A stretch of DNA of 64,000 bases. Origin: Pseudomonas linyingensis. Lineage in GTDB: Bacteria > Pseudomonadota > Gammaproteobacteria > Pseudomonadales > Pseudomonadaceae. Below the pieces are notes generated by a model. The model saw only the letters and a list, made by a program, of their open reading frames with translations, did not search any database and was not told the DNA's origin. The first letter of the stretch is position 1, and the number at the start of each line of letters is the position of its first letter. The position numbers and the translations under genes are program-made. Location of the stretch: the NCBI RefSeq assembly GCF_900109175.1, contig NZ_FNZE01000010.1:62001-126000 (forward strand). The letters are read 5' to 3'. Below are positions 7,951 through 17,302 of this stretch, one piece after another.

Positions 7951-9537
7951 ATGGAAAAGGCGGGTGTGCATCAGGGCCAACAACAGATCGAGGCTGACGA
8001 CGGACCTCAGATTCAGCGGAGGCAACTGCTCAAGGCCGGCGCCATACTGGCCGGCGTGAGCCTGCTGCCGCGCTTCGGCTTCGCCGCCGATGCCGGGATC
8101 TCGCAACGCGAGTACGCTGCGCTCGACGCCACGGCGATGGCTGAGCAGGTGCGCCGCGGCGCGATCAGCGCCCAGGAGCTGCTGGCCGCGGCGCTGAGCC
8201 GCTGCGATGCGGTCAACCCCAAGGTGAATGCCGTGGTGATGCGCCACGACGACTATGCTCGCAGCCGGATCGCGGCCCTGCGCAGCCAGGGGCTGGCCCG
8301 CGAGGGCGCGCTGGCCGGCGTGCCCATGCTGGTCAAGGACCTCAACACCTTCCTGGCCGGCACCTCGACCAGCAACGGCTCGCGCTTCTTCAAGGACGCC
8401 CCGCCCGCCAAGTACACCAGCACCCTGATCGCCCGTTACGAGGCCGCCGGCGCGCTGGCCTTCGGCAAGACGGCGGTACCGGAGTTCGGCCTGACCACCA
8501 CCACCGAGTCGCAGCTGTGGGGGCAGACTCGCAACCCCTGGAACCTGGCGCACAGCGCCGGCGGCTCCTCGGGCGGCGCGGCCGCGGCGGTGGCCGCCGG
8601 CATCGTCCCGGCCGCCCACGCCACCGACGGCGGCGGTTCGATCCGCATTCCGGCGTCTTACTGCGGTCTGTTCGGCCTCAAACCCAGCCGCTACCGCACG
8701 CCCAGCGGTCCTGGCCGTTTCGAGAGCTGGTTCGGCGCCAGTGCCGCCCACGTGGTGTCGCGCAGCGTGCGCGACTCGGCGCTGCTGCTGGACGTCGGCC
8801 AGGGCCACGAACCGGGCAGCCCATACTGGCTGCCGGCGCTGGAGCGCCCCTTCGCCGACGAGGTCGGCCGCGATCCGGGCAAGCTGCGCGTGGCGCTGCT
8901 CGACCAGTCGCTGACCGGCCTGGCCCTCGATGCCGATACCCGCCGGGTGCTCGACGACACGGTCAAGCTGCTGCTGTCCCTCGGCCACGAGATCGAGCAG
9001 ATCCCGCTGCCGGTGCAGCCGCAGCAGGTGTTCGGCGCCCATGGCGCGGTCACCGGCACGGCCCTGCTGACCAGCATCCGCGACCGCGAGCAACTGCTCG
9101 GCCGCAGCGCCGGTGCTGATGATCTCGAGCAGGTCACCCGCAAGGTGATCGAGCGCGCCCAAGGTGTCAGCGGCGAAGCGCTGTACCGCGCGCGGCAGTC
9201 GTTCGAGGCGATCAGCCTGGCGATGGAAACCGTGTTCGAGCGCTACGATGTGATCCTCTCTCCGGTCACCGCCACGCTCACCCCGGAGCTGGGCAAGCTG
9301 CGCCTCAGCCAGCCTTGGGAGGACTACGCCAGCGCCGCCACCGGCAGCGCAGCCTTCACCGTGCTCGCCAACGTCAGCGGCCAGCCGGCGATGTCGATGC
9401 CCTCCGGCTGGAGCGAAAGCGGCCTGCCGGTGGGCATGATGTTCACCGCGCGCCTGGGCGGCGAGGGGGTGCTGTTTCGTCTGGCCGGGCAGCTGGAGCG
9501 CGAGCGTCCGTGGAGCATGCGCCGGGCGGCTATCTGA
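7951..9537 (+). CDS. amidase-signature hydrolase with Tat signal
   Basis: A 528-residue amidase-signature enzyme that hydrolyses a carboxamide or ester. The Ser-cisSer-Lys triad can be placed: Lys129 in PMLVKDLNTF, the GGSSGG loop at 204-209, and the nucleophile Ser230 in DGGGSIRIP. The N-terminus carries a twin-arginine pattern (RRQLLKAG at 23-30) followed by a hydrophobic stretch and FAADA, so export to the periplasm by Tat is predicted. A strong terminator follows. Substrate is unknown; deconjugation of an amide-linked compound outside the cytoplasm is one possibility given the catabolic neighbours. Confidence 0.9.
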   Translation: MEKAGVHQGQQQIEADDGPQIQRRQLLKAGAILAGVSLLPRFGFAADAGISQREYAALDATAMAEQVRRGAISAQELLAAALSRCDAVNPKVNAVVMRHDDYARSRIAALRSQGLAREGALAGVPMLVKDLNTFLAGTSTSNGSRFFKDAPPAKYTSTLIARYEAAGALAFGKTAVPEFGLTTTTESQLWGQTRNPWNLAHSAGGSSGGAAAAVAAGIVPAAHATDGGGSIRIPASYCGLFGLKPSRYRTPSGPGRFESWFGASAAHVVSRSVRDSALLLDVGQGHEPGSPYWLPALERPFADEVGRDPGKLRVALLDQSLTGLALDADTRRVLDDTVKLLLSLGHEIEQIPLPVQPQQVFGAHGAVTGTALLTSIRDREQLLGRSAGADDLEQVTRKVIERAQGVSGEALYRARQSFEAISLAMETVFERYDVILSPVTATLTPELGKLRLSQPWEDYASAATGSAAFTVLANVSGQPAMSMPSGWSESGLPVGMMFTARLGGEGVLFRLAGQLERERPWSMRRAAI

Positions 9538-9561
9538 AGCGACCTTTCGACCTTGCCATGG

Positions 9562-9605
9562 CGCGGGCCGGTGTCCTCAACGGGGGCACCGGCCCGCGTC
9601 GTTTT
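9562..9605 (+). terminator. Rho-independent terminator after amidase gene
   Basis: Perfect 12-bp stem (9562-9573 with 9587-9598) followed by TTTT at 9602-9605. The rest of 9606-9848 shows no gene and must hold the promoter of dsdA. Confidence 0.8.
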
Positions 9606-9848
9606 GGCCTGCCGTCTGGCATAGCCGTCGGTGCCTGACAGGCCGGATAGGCGCCGATCCAGGCTACCCACAGACTCATGGTTGATCTCGGTTCATCCAT
9701 GAGCTGATGAATCATCGTTTGTACGTGAATGGGCACTGCTCTCTAATTCATCCAGACACGGCCTCGGCGGCATGCTGTCGCTCGCCAGCCTGGTCTGGTG
9801 CAAGTCAGCAGCCGCTCACCAACCACTGGACAGACGACAGGAACATCC

Positions 9849-11201
9849 ATGATTCACGGCAAGACCCCCGATGCCTGGTGCGCCAGACACCCGCTGATTC
9901 GGGAGCTGGTGGCGCTCCGGGAAACCGCCTGGTTCAACCCGGGCATCGCGCCTGTCGCCAGCGCCTTGGCCGATGTGGGCCTGGGGGCGGCGGATGTGGC
10001 AGAGGCCAGTGCCCGGCTGCAGCGTTTTGCGCCGTACCTCGCCAAGGTCTTCCCGGAGACCGCCGCCGCGGGCGGGATCATCGAGTCGGGGATCGTGCCC
10101 GTGCCCGTGCTGCAGCGCCGGCTGCTCGACGAGGCCGGCCTGGCGGACAGCGGTACGCTGTGGCTGAAGACGGACAACGAGCTGCCCATCTCCGGCTCGA
10201 TCAAGGCGCGCGGGGGTATCCACGAAGTGCTCAAGCATGCCGAAGACCTCGCCCTGCAGGCCGGGCTGATCCGCCCCGGCGACGACTACGCCGCGCTGGA
10301 CAGCGCCGAGGCACGCGCGTTCTTCAGCCAGTACCGGATCGCGGTGGGTTCCACCGGCAACCTTGGTCTGTCCATCGGCATCATGAGCGCCAGGCTCGGC
10401 TTCCAGGCGATCGTGCACATGTCGGCGGATGCGCGGCAGTGGAAGAAGAACAAGCTGCGGGCCAGTGGCGTCACCGTCATCGAATACGCATCGGACTACA
10501 GCGTCGCGGTGGAGCAGGGGCGCCGGCAGGCCGAAGCCGATCCAGCCTGCTATTTCGTCGACGACGAGAACTCGCCGCACCTGTTCCTCGGCTACGCCGT
10601 CGCGGCGGAACGTCTGGCGCAGCAGTTCGAGCGTGCCGGCGTGCTGGTCGAAGCCGAGCATCCGCTGTTCGTCTACCTGCCATGTGGCGTGGGCGGCGGC
10701 CCCGGCGGGGTCGCCTTCGGGCTCAAGCTGGCCTTCGGCGACGCGGTGCACTGCATCTTCGCCGAGCCGACCCACTCGCCCTGCATGCTGCTGGGCGTGT
10801 ACACCGGGCTGCACGATGCGGTCAGCGTCCAGGACTTCGGCATCGACAACGTCACGGCCGCCGACGGCCTGGCGGTCGGCCGGCCGTCCGGCTTCGTCGG
10901 CAGGGCGATGCAGCGCCTGATCGACGGCTACTACACCGTCACCGACGAGGAGCTGTACCGGCTGCTGGACATCGCCTGGCAGGAGGAACAGGTCCGCCTG
11001 GAGCCCTCGGCCCTGGCGGGCGTGCCGGGCATGGTGAGGGTGTTGCGCGACCGTGATTATCTCCAGCGCATCGGCGCCACTCCCGAGAAGCTGGCGAACG
11101 CCACGCACTTGGTATGGGGCACGGGCGGCAGCATGGTGCCGGAGGCGGAGTTTGCCGCCTACCTCGACAAAGGCCGCAGCCTGCAGCACCCCTCGGCATA
11201 A
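9849..11201 (+). CDS. dsdA: D-serine dehydratase
   Basis: A 450-residue fold-type II PLP enzyme that deaminates D-serine to pyruvate and ammonia. Similarity to E. coli DsdA is visible along the whole length: the PLP lysine Lys119 in [41 protein letters not shown], the glycine loop [21 protein letters not shown] and [18 protein letters not shown]. The start at 9849 aligns with the E. coli start. The dsdC regulator follows 42 bp downstream on the same strand, whereas in E. coli it is divergent. It has no obvious link to the surrounding steroid-type genes. Confidence 0.97.
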   Translation: MIHGKTPDAWCARHPLIRELVALRETAWFNPGIAPVASALADVGLGAADVAEASARLQRFAPYLAKVFPETAAAGGIIESGIVPVPVLQRRLLDEAGLADSGTLWLKTDNELPISGSIKARGGIHEVLKHAEDLALQAGLIRPGDDYAALDSAEARAFFSQYRIAVGSTGNLGLSIGIMSARLGFQAIVHMSADARQWKKNKLRASGVTVIEYASDYSVAVEQGRRQAEADPACYFVDDENSPHLFLGYAVAAERLAQQFERAGVLVEAEHPLFVYLPCGVGGGPGGVAFGLKLAFGDAVHCIFAEPTHSPCMLLGVYTGLHDAVSVQDFGIDNVTAADGLAVGRPSGFVGRAMQRLIDGYYTVTDEELYRLLDIAWQEEQVRLEPSALAGVPGMVRVLRDRDYLQRIGATPEKLANATHLVWGTGGSMVPEAEFAAYLDKGRSLQHPSA

Positions 11202-11243
11202 TTGGCCGGCATGGGCTGCGGGTAACGAGAGAGGAGCGTAGCG

Positions 11244-12182
11244 ATGTCGAAGACCGGTTTCGCCAGCGGGCCGAGACTCAGCGGAGCGCATCTGGCCAAC
11301 CTGCACACCTTCCTGATCGCCGCCCGCCACCTGAGCTTCTCCCGGGCGGCCGGCGAGCTGTGCCTGACGCCCAGCGCCGTCAGCCACCGGATCGCCCGGC
11401 TGGAGGAGGAGCTCGCGCTCAAGCTGTTCCACCGGCTGCCGAGGAAGGTGCGCCTGACCGACGACGGGGAGCGCATCTTCCGGATCATGCAGGACACCAT
11501 GGATGCGTTGTCCGAGGCGCTGCAGGAGCGCGCGCATGCGCAGATCGCCGGGCAGCTGACCCTTTATGTCAGCCCTTCGGTGGCGCAGTGCTGGCTGGTG
11601 CCCAGACTGGCCGACTTCACCGCCCGCTATCCGGGGGTGCAGCTGGACATCAGGGTGGGCAACGAGCGCATCGACTACCGGACGCGGAACATCGATCTCG
11701 TCCTCTGTTACTCGAATGGCGAGTTCCCGGGGCTGGCGAGCAGCCAACTGATGCGCGAGCGGATCGCGCCGGTGTGCAGCCCGGAGTACGCCCGCCGGCT
11801 CCAGCTGCACGGGCACCCCGAGCGTCTGAGCCAGTGCACCCTCCTGCATGACGTCGCGGCCTGGGACAACGCCGCGTTCGATGCGGAGTGGCGGCTGTGG
11901 GCGCGCGCGACGGGCGCAACGGAATATCTGCCCGAGTTCTGCCTGAGCTTCGACCGTTCGGACCTGTGCGTGACCATGGCCCTGCACCACGGCGGCGTGG
12001 CGATCGGCCGAGAACAGCTGGTCCGCCAGCGCATCGAGAGTGGTGAACTGGTGCTGCCGTTCGGCGGCTTCATCGAGACGAAAGGGCAGGGCTACTTCCT
12101 GGTGCATCCCCCACATGAGCCGATGCCCAGACGGCTGCAGGCGCTGATCGACTGGCTCAGGGAGTGCGCCGGGACGCAGTGA
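11244..12182 (+). CDS. dsdC: LysR-family regulator DsdC
   Basis: A 312-residue LysR-type regulator with an N-terminal winged helix-turn-helix (FSRAAGELCLTPSAVSHRIARLEEEL, around residues 33-58) and an effector-binding domain. It shares with E. coli DsdC the segments SPSVAQCWLVPRLADFTARYP, VCSPEYARR, CTLLHD and FDRSDLCV. It is expected to activate dsdA in response to D-serine. GAGGAG precedes the ATG. It is probably co-transcribed with dsdA, which would give autoregulation. Confidence 0.93.
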   Translation: MSKTGFASGPRLSGAHLANLHTFLIAARHLSFSRAAGELCLTPSAVSHRIARLEEELALKLFHRLPRKVRLTDDGERIFRIMQDTMDALSEALQERAHAQIAGQLTLYVSPSVAQCWLVPRLADFTARYPGVQLDIRVGNERIDYRTRNIDLVLCYSNGEFPGLASSQLMRERIAPVCSPEYARRLQLHGHPERLSQCTLLHDVAAWDNAAFDAEWRLWARATGATEYLPEFCLSFDRSDLCVTMALHHGGVAIGREQLVRQRIESGELVLPFGGFIETKGQGYFLVHPPHEPMPRRLQALIDWLRECAGTQ

Positions 12183-12190
12183 GCGACGGC

Positions 12191-12631
12191 TCAGCGTACC
12201 GTCGCCACCTGCAGGTGCCGACTGAGGTCGCCGGTCAGGTCCAGCCGATACTCCCGCGCGGTGAAGCACCACTGCCCGTCGATGCGCGCGAAACGGTCGA
12301 GGTAGCGGCCGCTGGCGATGGCCTGCAGCGGCAGCTGTTCGGTCGCCTGGAACACCGTGTAGCAGGAGCGCGCGGTGGCCGTGCCCGCTGCCTCGTCGAT
12401 CTCGATGATCGGGTTGCTGATCAGGTGACGGGTACGCGGCGTGCCGCAGGGGTAGATGACGATGATCCGCCGCCACAGGGCGAGCAGGCCGGCGTCGTCC
12501 AGCGTGCCGTTGCCGCCGGCGTGGATGCGCGCATGGCAGAACAGCGCAGCGGCCTCTTCAAGTTGGCCGGCGTCAATGGCTTCGGCGTAGCGGTAGAGCA
12601 GATTGCTGATGGAAAGAGTCGCGTCGGTCAT
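12191..12631 (-). CDS. SnoaL/NTF2-like small protein
   Basis: A 146-residue NTF2-like (SnoaL-type) protein, convergent with dsdC. The start at 12631 (MTDATLSISNLLYRYAEAID) is preferred over an in-frame ATG eight codons earlier because AGGAAG lies at the right distance before it. The pattern of an N-terminal helix (LLYRYAEAIDAGQLEEAAALF) followed by strands ending in GRYLDRFARIDGQWCFTAREYRLD is typical. Such cone-shaped proteins can be isomerases, hydratases or dehydrases; steroid delta-isomerase-like activity is possible but not shown. Confidence 0.85.
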   Translation of the reverse strand: MTDATLSISNLLYRYAEAIDAGQLEEAAALFCHARIHAGGNGTLDDAGLLALWRRIIVIYPCGTPRTRHLISNPIIEIDEAAGTATARSCYTVFQATEQLPLQAIASGRYLDRFARIDGQWCFTAREYRLDLTGDLSRHLQVATVR

Positions 12632-12679
12632 GGGTAGTCTTCCTGGATAGAGCAATCGAGTGAAGCCGGCTTCCCGATT

Positions 12680-12737
12680 TGTAGGGGCGAATTCATTCGC
12701 CTTCCAGCGTCATTGGCGAATGAATTCGCCCCTACAG
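12680..12737. repeat. palindromic intergenic repeat, copy 4
   Basis: Both arms complete, with a 13- to 14-nt loop. It lies between the SnoaL-like gene start and the 3' end of the flavoenzyme gene. Confidence 0.92.
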
Positions 12738-12751
12738 GGGACTCGCCGGGC

Positions 12752-14881
12752 TCAGACCTCGCAGCCGGCGAGCATGCCGGAGCGGATGGCGCCCTCGATG
12801 TAGCCGAGCTGCTCGCAGTCGCCGATGCGGCTGACCGGCAGGCCGCTGGCGGTCAGGCTGCGGGCCAGGCTGTCGTCCGGCTCTGCGCCGCTGGCGAGGA
12901 CCACCGAGTCGGCCGGAACCTCCACGGTGGCGCCCTCGGCAGTGACATAGCTGACCTTGTTGCGGCCGATGCTGCTGACCTGCACGCCGGTGAGCAGCTG
13001 TCCGCCGTGCTGCTGGATGCCGTGCAGTACGCGCCAGCGGCGCACGATGGCCAACTCGCGGCCGAGGCTCGGACCGCTCTCCAGCACGCAGACCTCGCGG
13101 CCGCGCTCGATGAGGAACTCGGCCAGCTCCAGGCCGACCAGGCCGCCGCCGACGATGACCACGCGCTTGCCCAGCGGCATCCACACGTGCGAGAGCTTCT
13201 GCATGGCGGCGGTGCTGTCGGTGACGCCGACCAGGCTGCCAGCCTTCATCATTGCCCGCTGGGCCAGCGACAGCTTGCGCTTGGCGATCTCGTCGGCGCG
13301 GTCGCCAGTGAGCAGGCGGCGCAGCTCGTCGCCGCTCCACACATGGTCCTGTTCGGCGCCGGGAATGGCCGGCGCGGCGCGGCGTGCACCGCTGGCCACC
13401 AGCACCGCGTCGGCGTTCAGCTCGCGCAGCAGTTCGGGTGTGGCCTCGCTATTGAAGCGGATCTCGATCGGCAGGTTACGCACCTGATGGACCAGGTTGT
13501 CGAGCAGACGGCCGTTTTCCGGGTAGGCGAGGGCGGCGAAGAACAGGGTGCCGCCGAGGCGGTCGCTGCGCTCCAGCAGGGTCACCCTATGGCCGCGCTG
13601 TGCGGCCACCCGCGCCGCTTCCATGCCGGCCGGGCCGCCGCCGACCACCACCACATGGCGTGGCGTGGCGGCTGGGCTGATGACGATGTCCGCCTCGTGT
13701 CCGGTGCGCGGGTTGACCGCGCACTTGACCCGCTGGTTGATGAAGATCTGGCTGACGCAGACGTAGCAGTAGATGCACGGGCGGATATCCGCGGCGCGGT
13801 TTTCGACCAGCTTGTTGGGCAGCTCGGGGTCGGCCAGCAGCTTGCGGCCCATGGCGATGAAGTCGCAGCGGCCCTGGGCAATGGCGGTGTCGCCGACATC
13901 CGGTTCGATGCGGCCGACGGCGATCACCGGGATGTCGACTTCCTTCCTGATCGCTGCGGCCCAGTCGAGGAAGCCCGCCGGTTGCTGGACCAGCGGCGCT
14001 TCGGTGAAGGCCACGCCCTCGGTGACCGCGGCGTAGGCGGACACACTGACCGCATCGGCGCCGGCAGCGGCGGCCATCACCGCCACGGTCTTGGCGTCCT
14101 CCAGGGTGATGCCGCCGGGGGTGCGCAGCTCGTAGGCATCCAGGCGCAGCCACACCGGGAAGTCGGCGTCTACGCGCGCGCGTACCGCCGCCAGTACTTC
14201 CATGAGCAGGCGCGCGCGGTTTTCCAGCGGGCCGCCGTACTCGTCGTCGCGCTGGTTGTAATAGGCCGAGAGGAAGCCGGCGATGATGTAGTTGTGCGCG
14301 GCATGGATCTCCACGCCGTCGAAGCCGGCGCGCTGGGCACGTTCGGCGGCGGCGGCGAACCACTCGACCATCTGCGCGATGTCGGCCTTGTCCATCACGC
14401 GGATGGCGGCGCCGCCATCGCGGCGCCTGGCGGAACTGACGAAGTTGCCCAGCTCCTCGGGGGTGAGGGCGGCCATCATGTCAGTCTTGGTTGGCGGCGG
14501 CAGCGACGGCACCCAGATCGGCCGACCTTCGGCCATGTCGCGCACGGCGTTCTTGCCGGCGTGCTGCAGCTGCATGGCGATCTTCGCGCCATGCTTGTGC
14601 ACCCGGCTGGCCAGGGCGGACAGACCGGGCAGGAAGTCGTCGGAGGACACGCCGACCTGGTAGGGCTCGGCGGTGCCAGCCGGGTAGGCGATGGCGCACA
14701 CGCCCATGATCAGCAGGCCGGCGCCGCCAGCGGCACGTTCTTCGTAGTAGGCCTGGATGCGCTCGCCGCAGTTGCCGTCGGTTTCGGCGAAGTTGGAGCC
14801 CATCGGCGCCATCACGATGCGATTGCGCAGTTCGAGCTTGCCGATGCGCCCGGGGGCGAGCAGGTGGGTGAAGCTGGTCAT
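12752..14881 (-). CDS. NADH:flavin oxidoreductase/2,4-dienoyl-CoA reductase family (BaiCD/FadH-like)
   Basis: A 709-residue three-cofactor reductase. Residues 1-360 form the Old Yellow Enzyme-like FMN barrel (RNRIVMAPMGSN; EIHAAHNYIIAGFLS near 191-205). Cys369, Cys372, Cys375 and Cys387 form a 4Fe-4S ligand set (spacing 2, 2, 11). From about residue 406 there is an FAD/NAD(P) domain with VVVVGGGPAGMEAARVA and a second dinucleotide motif VVIVGGGLVGLELAEFL. Relatives reduce enoyl bonds of unsaturated fatty acyl-CoAs or bile-acid CoAs. The start at 14881 is chosen because MTSFTHLLAPGRIGKLELRN matches the family N-terminus. It is followed by the hydrolase and MFS genes on the same strand, upstream in transcription. 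Confidence 0.92.
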   Translation of the reverse strand: MTSFTHLLAPGRIGKLELRNRIVMAPMGSNFAETDGNCGERIQAYYEERAAGGAGLLIMGVCAIAYPAGTAEPYQVGVSSDDFLPGLSALASRVHKHGAKIAMQLQHAGKNAVRDMAEGRPIWVPSLPPPTKTDMMAALTPEELGNFVSSARRRDGGAAIRVMDKADIAQMVEWFAAAAERAQRAGFDGVEIHAAHNYIIAGFLSAYYNQRDDEYGGPLENRARLLMEVLAAVRARVDADFPVWLRLDAYELRTPGGITLEDAKTVAVMAAAAGADAVSVSAYAAVTEGVAFTEAPLVQQPAGFLDWAAAIRKEVDIPVIAVGRIEPDVGDTAIAQGRCDFIAMGRKLLADPELPNKLVENRAADIRPCIYCYVCVSQIFINQRVKCAVNPRTGHEADIVISPAATPRHVVVVGGGPAGMEAARVAAQRGHRVTLLERSDRLGGTLFFAALAYPENGRLLDNLVHQVRNLPIEIRFNSEATPELLRELNADAVLVASGARRAAPAIPGAEQDHVWSGDELRRLLTGDRADEIAKRKLSLAQRAMMKAGSLVGVTDSTAAMQKLSHVWMPLGKRVVIVGGGLVGLELAEFLIERGREVCVLESGPSLGRELAIVRRWRVLHGIQQHGGQLLTGVQVSSIGRNKVSYVTAEGATVEVPADSVVLASGAEPDDSLARSLTASGLPVSRIGDCEQLGYIEGAIRSGMLAGCEV

Positions 14882-14933
14882 GATCGGATCGTCCCTTGCT
14901 GGCGGGCGGCGGCGCCGCAACCCGCTTGATTGT

Positions 14934-15764
14934 TCACGCTTCGGCCAGGAAGTCGAGGCAGCTGCGGTTGAACAGTTCAGTGTGCTCGACCTGCACCCAG
15001 TGGCCGCAGCGGTTGAGCAGCAGGCAGCGCGCCTGTGGGGCGTTTTCCAGCAGCTTGAGCGCGCCGCCGACCGGGTTGAAGCGGTCGACGGTGCCCCAGA
15101 ATGCCAGCACCGGGCAGGTCAGCTCGCCGAGGCGCTCGGTCATGTTGGCCACGCGCATGCCGGCGAACAGGCTGCGCGGCTGGGTGGCGGCCACCGCGGC
15201 GCGCTCGGCGAGCAGGGTGTCGTCGAGCAGCGCCGGGTCGAACAGCTGCAGGGTCATCACCTGGCGCATCTCCTCGACGCCCATCGGCCCTGCGCTGTAC
15301 ACCTCGACCATGCGCTGGATGCCTTCCATCTGGAAGTAGGTCTCGCGCTCCTCGAGGCCGCCCGGCGCCATGAGGATCAGCTTCTCGACGGTGGCCGGAT
15401 GGGCCAGCGCCTGGCCGAGGGCGATGGCACCGCCCAGCGAGTTGCCGACCAGGGTGCAGCGCTCGATGCCGACGGTGGTCAGGAAGGCGTTCAGCGCAGC
15501 GACGAAGAAGTCCAGGCAGTACTCGGTGTCCTCGGGCTTGTCCGAGCGGCCGAAGCCGGGCAGGTCGAGGACGATGTTGCGGTAGCCGGCCGCGGCGAAC
15601 ACCGGGTAGTTGGCCTTGAAGTTGCTGAAGCCGCTGGCTCCCGGGCCGCTGCCGTGCAGCCAGAGCACCACCGGACCCTGGCCCTCGTCGAGGTAGTGCA
15701 GGCGCAGGCCGTCGGGCAGGGTGGCGAAGTGGCCGAGGGGGAGGGGGAGGTCTTGAGCAGTCAT
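14934..15764 (-). CDS. meta-cleavage product hydrolase-like alpha/beta hydrolase
   Basis: A 276-residue alpha/beta hydrolase resembling HsaD/BphD/MhpC enzymes, which split the C-C bond of an extradiol ring-cleavage product. Visible are the oxyanion region LWLHGSGPGASGFSNF, the nucleophile elbow GNSLGG, the acid in WGTVDRFNP and the histidine in CGHWVQVEH. An HsaC-like extradiol dioxygenase is encoded at 62382-63272, so the two could work in sequence on a steroid ring (as HsaC and HsaD do). They are 47 kb apart, and another ring-cleavage product is possible. It lies 13 bp after the MFS gene and 52 bp before the flavoenzyme gene. Confidence 0.85.
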   Translation of the reverse strand: MTAQDLPLPLGHFATLPDGLRLHYLDEGQGPVVLWLHGSGPGASGFSNFKANYPVFAAAGYRNIVLDLPGFGRSDKPEDTEYCLDFFVAALNAFLTTVGIERCTLVGNSLGGAIALGQALAHPATVEKLILMAPGGLEERETYFQMEGIQRMVEVYSAGPMGVEEMRQVMTLQLFDPALLDDTLLAERAAVAATQPRSLFAGMRVANMTERLGELTCPVLAFWGTVDRFNPVGGALKLLENAPQARCLLLNRCGHWVQVEHTELFNRSCLDFLAEA

Positions 15765-15777
15765 CGGGTTCTCCGGA

Positions 15778-17124
15778 TCAGGCGGTTGCAGTGGCAGTGG
15801 TGGTGGCGGCGTTGCCGGGCGAGACCTGGCCGGCCAGCTGGCGGCGGTAGCGCGGCAGGGCGATGGCGAGGAACAGCGCGGCCAGCACCAGCAGGGACAT
15901 CGAGGCGGCCAGCGAGTAGCGCAGGGCCTCGCTGCCGGCGATGGGGGTGAAGTAGTCGCTGAGCATGCCGGTGACTAGCGGGCCGAGGCCGACGCCGAGC
16001 AGGGTCATACCCATCACGAAGATCGCGGTGGCCTGGGCCAGGCGGGTGGCCGGGAATAGGTGGCTGATCGCGCCCAGGCAGGGGGTCGCCCACCAGGTGC
16101 CGAAGAAGCCGAAGCCGATATAAAACAGGAAGGCCTGCGGCACGGTGATGCTGCCCACCTCGAAGGCGACGCCCTGCGGCCAGAGGAAATAGCCGAGGCC
16201 GAAGGGGATGCTGAGCAGGGTGCCGAGTAGTGGTACGCCGATCTGCCAGCCGACGTCGCGGCGCACCATGCGGTCGGTGAGCCAGCCGCAGGTGACGGTG
16301 CCGATGGCCGAGCAGCTGCCACCGACCACGCCGACCAGCATGCCGGCTTCCTGCACGGTGAGGCCATGGGAGCGAATCAGGAAGCTCGGGCTCCAAGTGC
16401 CGATGGCATAACCGGCGATGGCTGCGCTGGCACCGGTCAGCACGATCCATGAGAAGGCCGGGGTCTGGAACAGTAAGGCGATGGTTTGAAACCAACTCTC
16501 CTGTATCTGTCCTTGGCTAGTCGCGCGGCTGGCCGGCAGCGACGGCTTGGGTGCGCGGACTGTGGCCCACAGCAGGATGCCGAGGAGGATGCCGGGGGCG
16601 CCAATGACCACGAAGGCAGTGCGCCAACCGTAGTGCTGGGCGATCCAGCCGCCGAGGCCGAGACCGAAGACCGCGCCGAGGCTGGAGCCGAGCATCAGCA
16701 CCGAGAGAGCGGTGGAGCGGCGCTGCGGCGGGTAGAGGTCGGAGACCATCGCCATCGACGGCGCGGTACCGCCGGCCTCGCCGATGGCCACGCCGATGCG
16801 CGCCAGCAGCAGGAACAGGAAGCTGCCGGCCAGGCCGCAGAGCATGGTCATCGCGCTCCAGGCGATGCAGGACAGCGCGATGACCGGCTTGCGGCCGATG
16901 CGATCGGACAACCGGCCGAGCGGGAAGCCAAACAGAGTAAAGAAAAGGGCGAAGGTCAGCCCGGAAAGGAGACCAATCTGGGTGTCGGAGATGCCGAATT
17001 CGGCCTTCACTGGCTCGATGAGGATCGCCATCAAGTGTCGGTCGATGTAGTTGAACACGTAGATGACGGTCAGCACCGCCAGGGCGTAGTGGGTACGCCA
17101 GGTGACACGCGCATGTGAGTTCAC
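15778..17124 (-). CDS. MFS transporter
   Basis: A 448-residue major facilitator with about 12 hydrophobic segments, the signature loop GFPLGRLSDRIGRK between helices 2 and 3 and ARIGVAIGEAGGTAPSMAMVSD in helices 4-5. No ATG stands at a suitable point. GTG at 17124 (VNSHARVTWRTHYALAVLTVIYVFNYIDR) has AGAGGA upstream and fits the family start. It resembles the organic-acid/aromatic-acid type carriers often called sphingosine-transporter-like (spinster) permeases. It is the first gene of a minus-strand set with a hydrolase and a flavoenzyme and is divergent from the SDR operon, so uptake of the catabolised substrate is inferred. Confidence 0.88.
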   Translation of the reverse strand: MNSHARVTWRTHYALAVLTVIYVFNYIDRHLMAILIEPVKAEFGISDTQIGLLSGLTFALFFTLFGFPLGRLSDRIGRKPVIALSCIAWSAMTMLCGLAGSFLFLLLARIGVAIGEAGGTAPSMAMVSDLYPPQRRSTALSVLMLGSSLGAVFGLGLGGWIAQHYGWRTAFVVIGAPGILLGILLWATVRAPKPSLPASRATSQGQIQESWFQTIALLFQTPAFSWIVLTGASAAIAGYAIGTWSPSFLIRSHGLTVQEAGMLVGVVGGSCSAIGTVTCGWLTDRMVRRDVGWQIGVPLLGTLLSIPFGLGYFLWPQGVAFEVGSITVPQAFLFYIGFGFFGTWWATPCLGAISHLFPATRLAQATAIFVMGMTLLGVGLGPLVTGMLSDYFTPIAGSEALRYSLAASMSLLVLAALFLAIALPRYRRQLAGQVSPGNAATTTATATA

Positions 17125-17192
17125 GAGCAGGTTCCTCTTGTTGTTCTTCTGCAAAGATTGAGTGGCAGGCTCCGCTTTGCTCCCGCCACGAG

Positions 17193-17212
17193 CATCGTCA
17201 AATCGGACGATG
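17193..17212. promoter_or_regulatory. inverted repeat in divergent promoter, candidate operator
   Basis: CATCGTC and GACGATG are perfect 7-bp inverted arms with a 6-nt spacer. They lie in the 178-bp gap between the divergent MFS and SDR genes. A dimeric regulator could control both directions from here; which protein binds is unknown. Confidence 0.4.
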
Positions 17213-17302
17213 TTCTTCCCCGACCTGCCGCCAATCATGAGTCCGTGGTCGCTGCGGGACTTCCCCCGCCGCGCTGGGACATTCGCTTGCGGGAGAACGC
17301 AC

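Noticed and set aside
7797-7997. Small plus-strand frame across repeat copy 3
   Set aside because: It is made of repeat sequence and the amidase leader; no similarity or ribosome site.
9816-12476. 886-codon minus-strand frame opposite dsdA-dsdC
   Set aside because: Antisense shadow of two confidently identified genes; low-complexity composition, no motif.
12713-14929. Long plus-strand open frame (738 codons) opposite the BaiCD-like gene
   Set aside because: Its start (MANEFAPT) comes from the palindromic repeat and the rest is the G+C-rich antisense of a well-supported gene.
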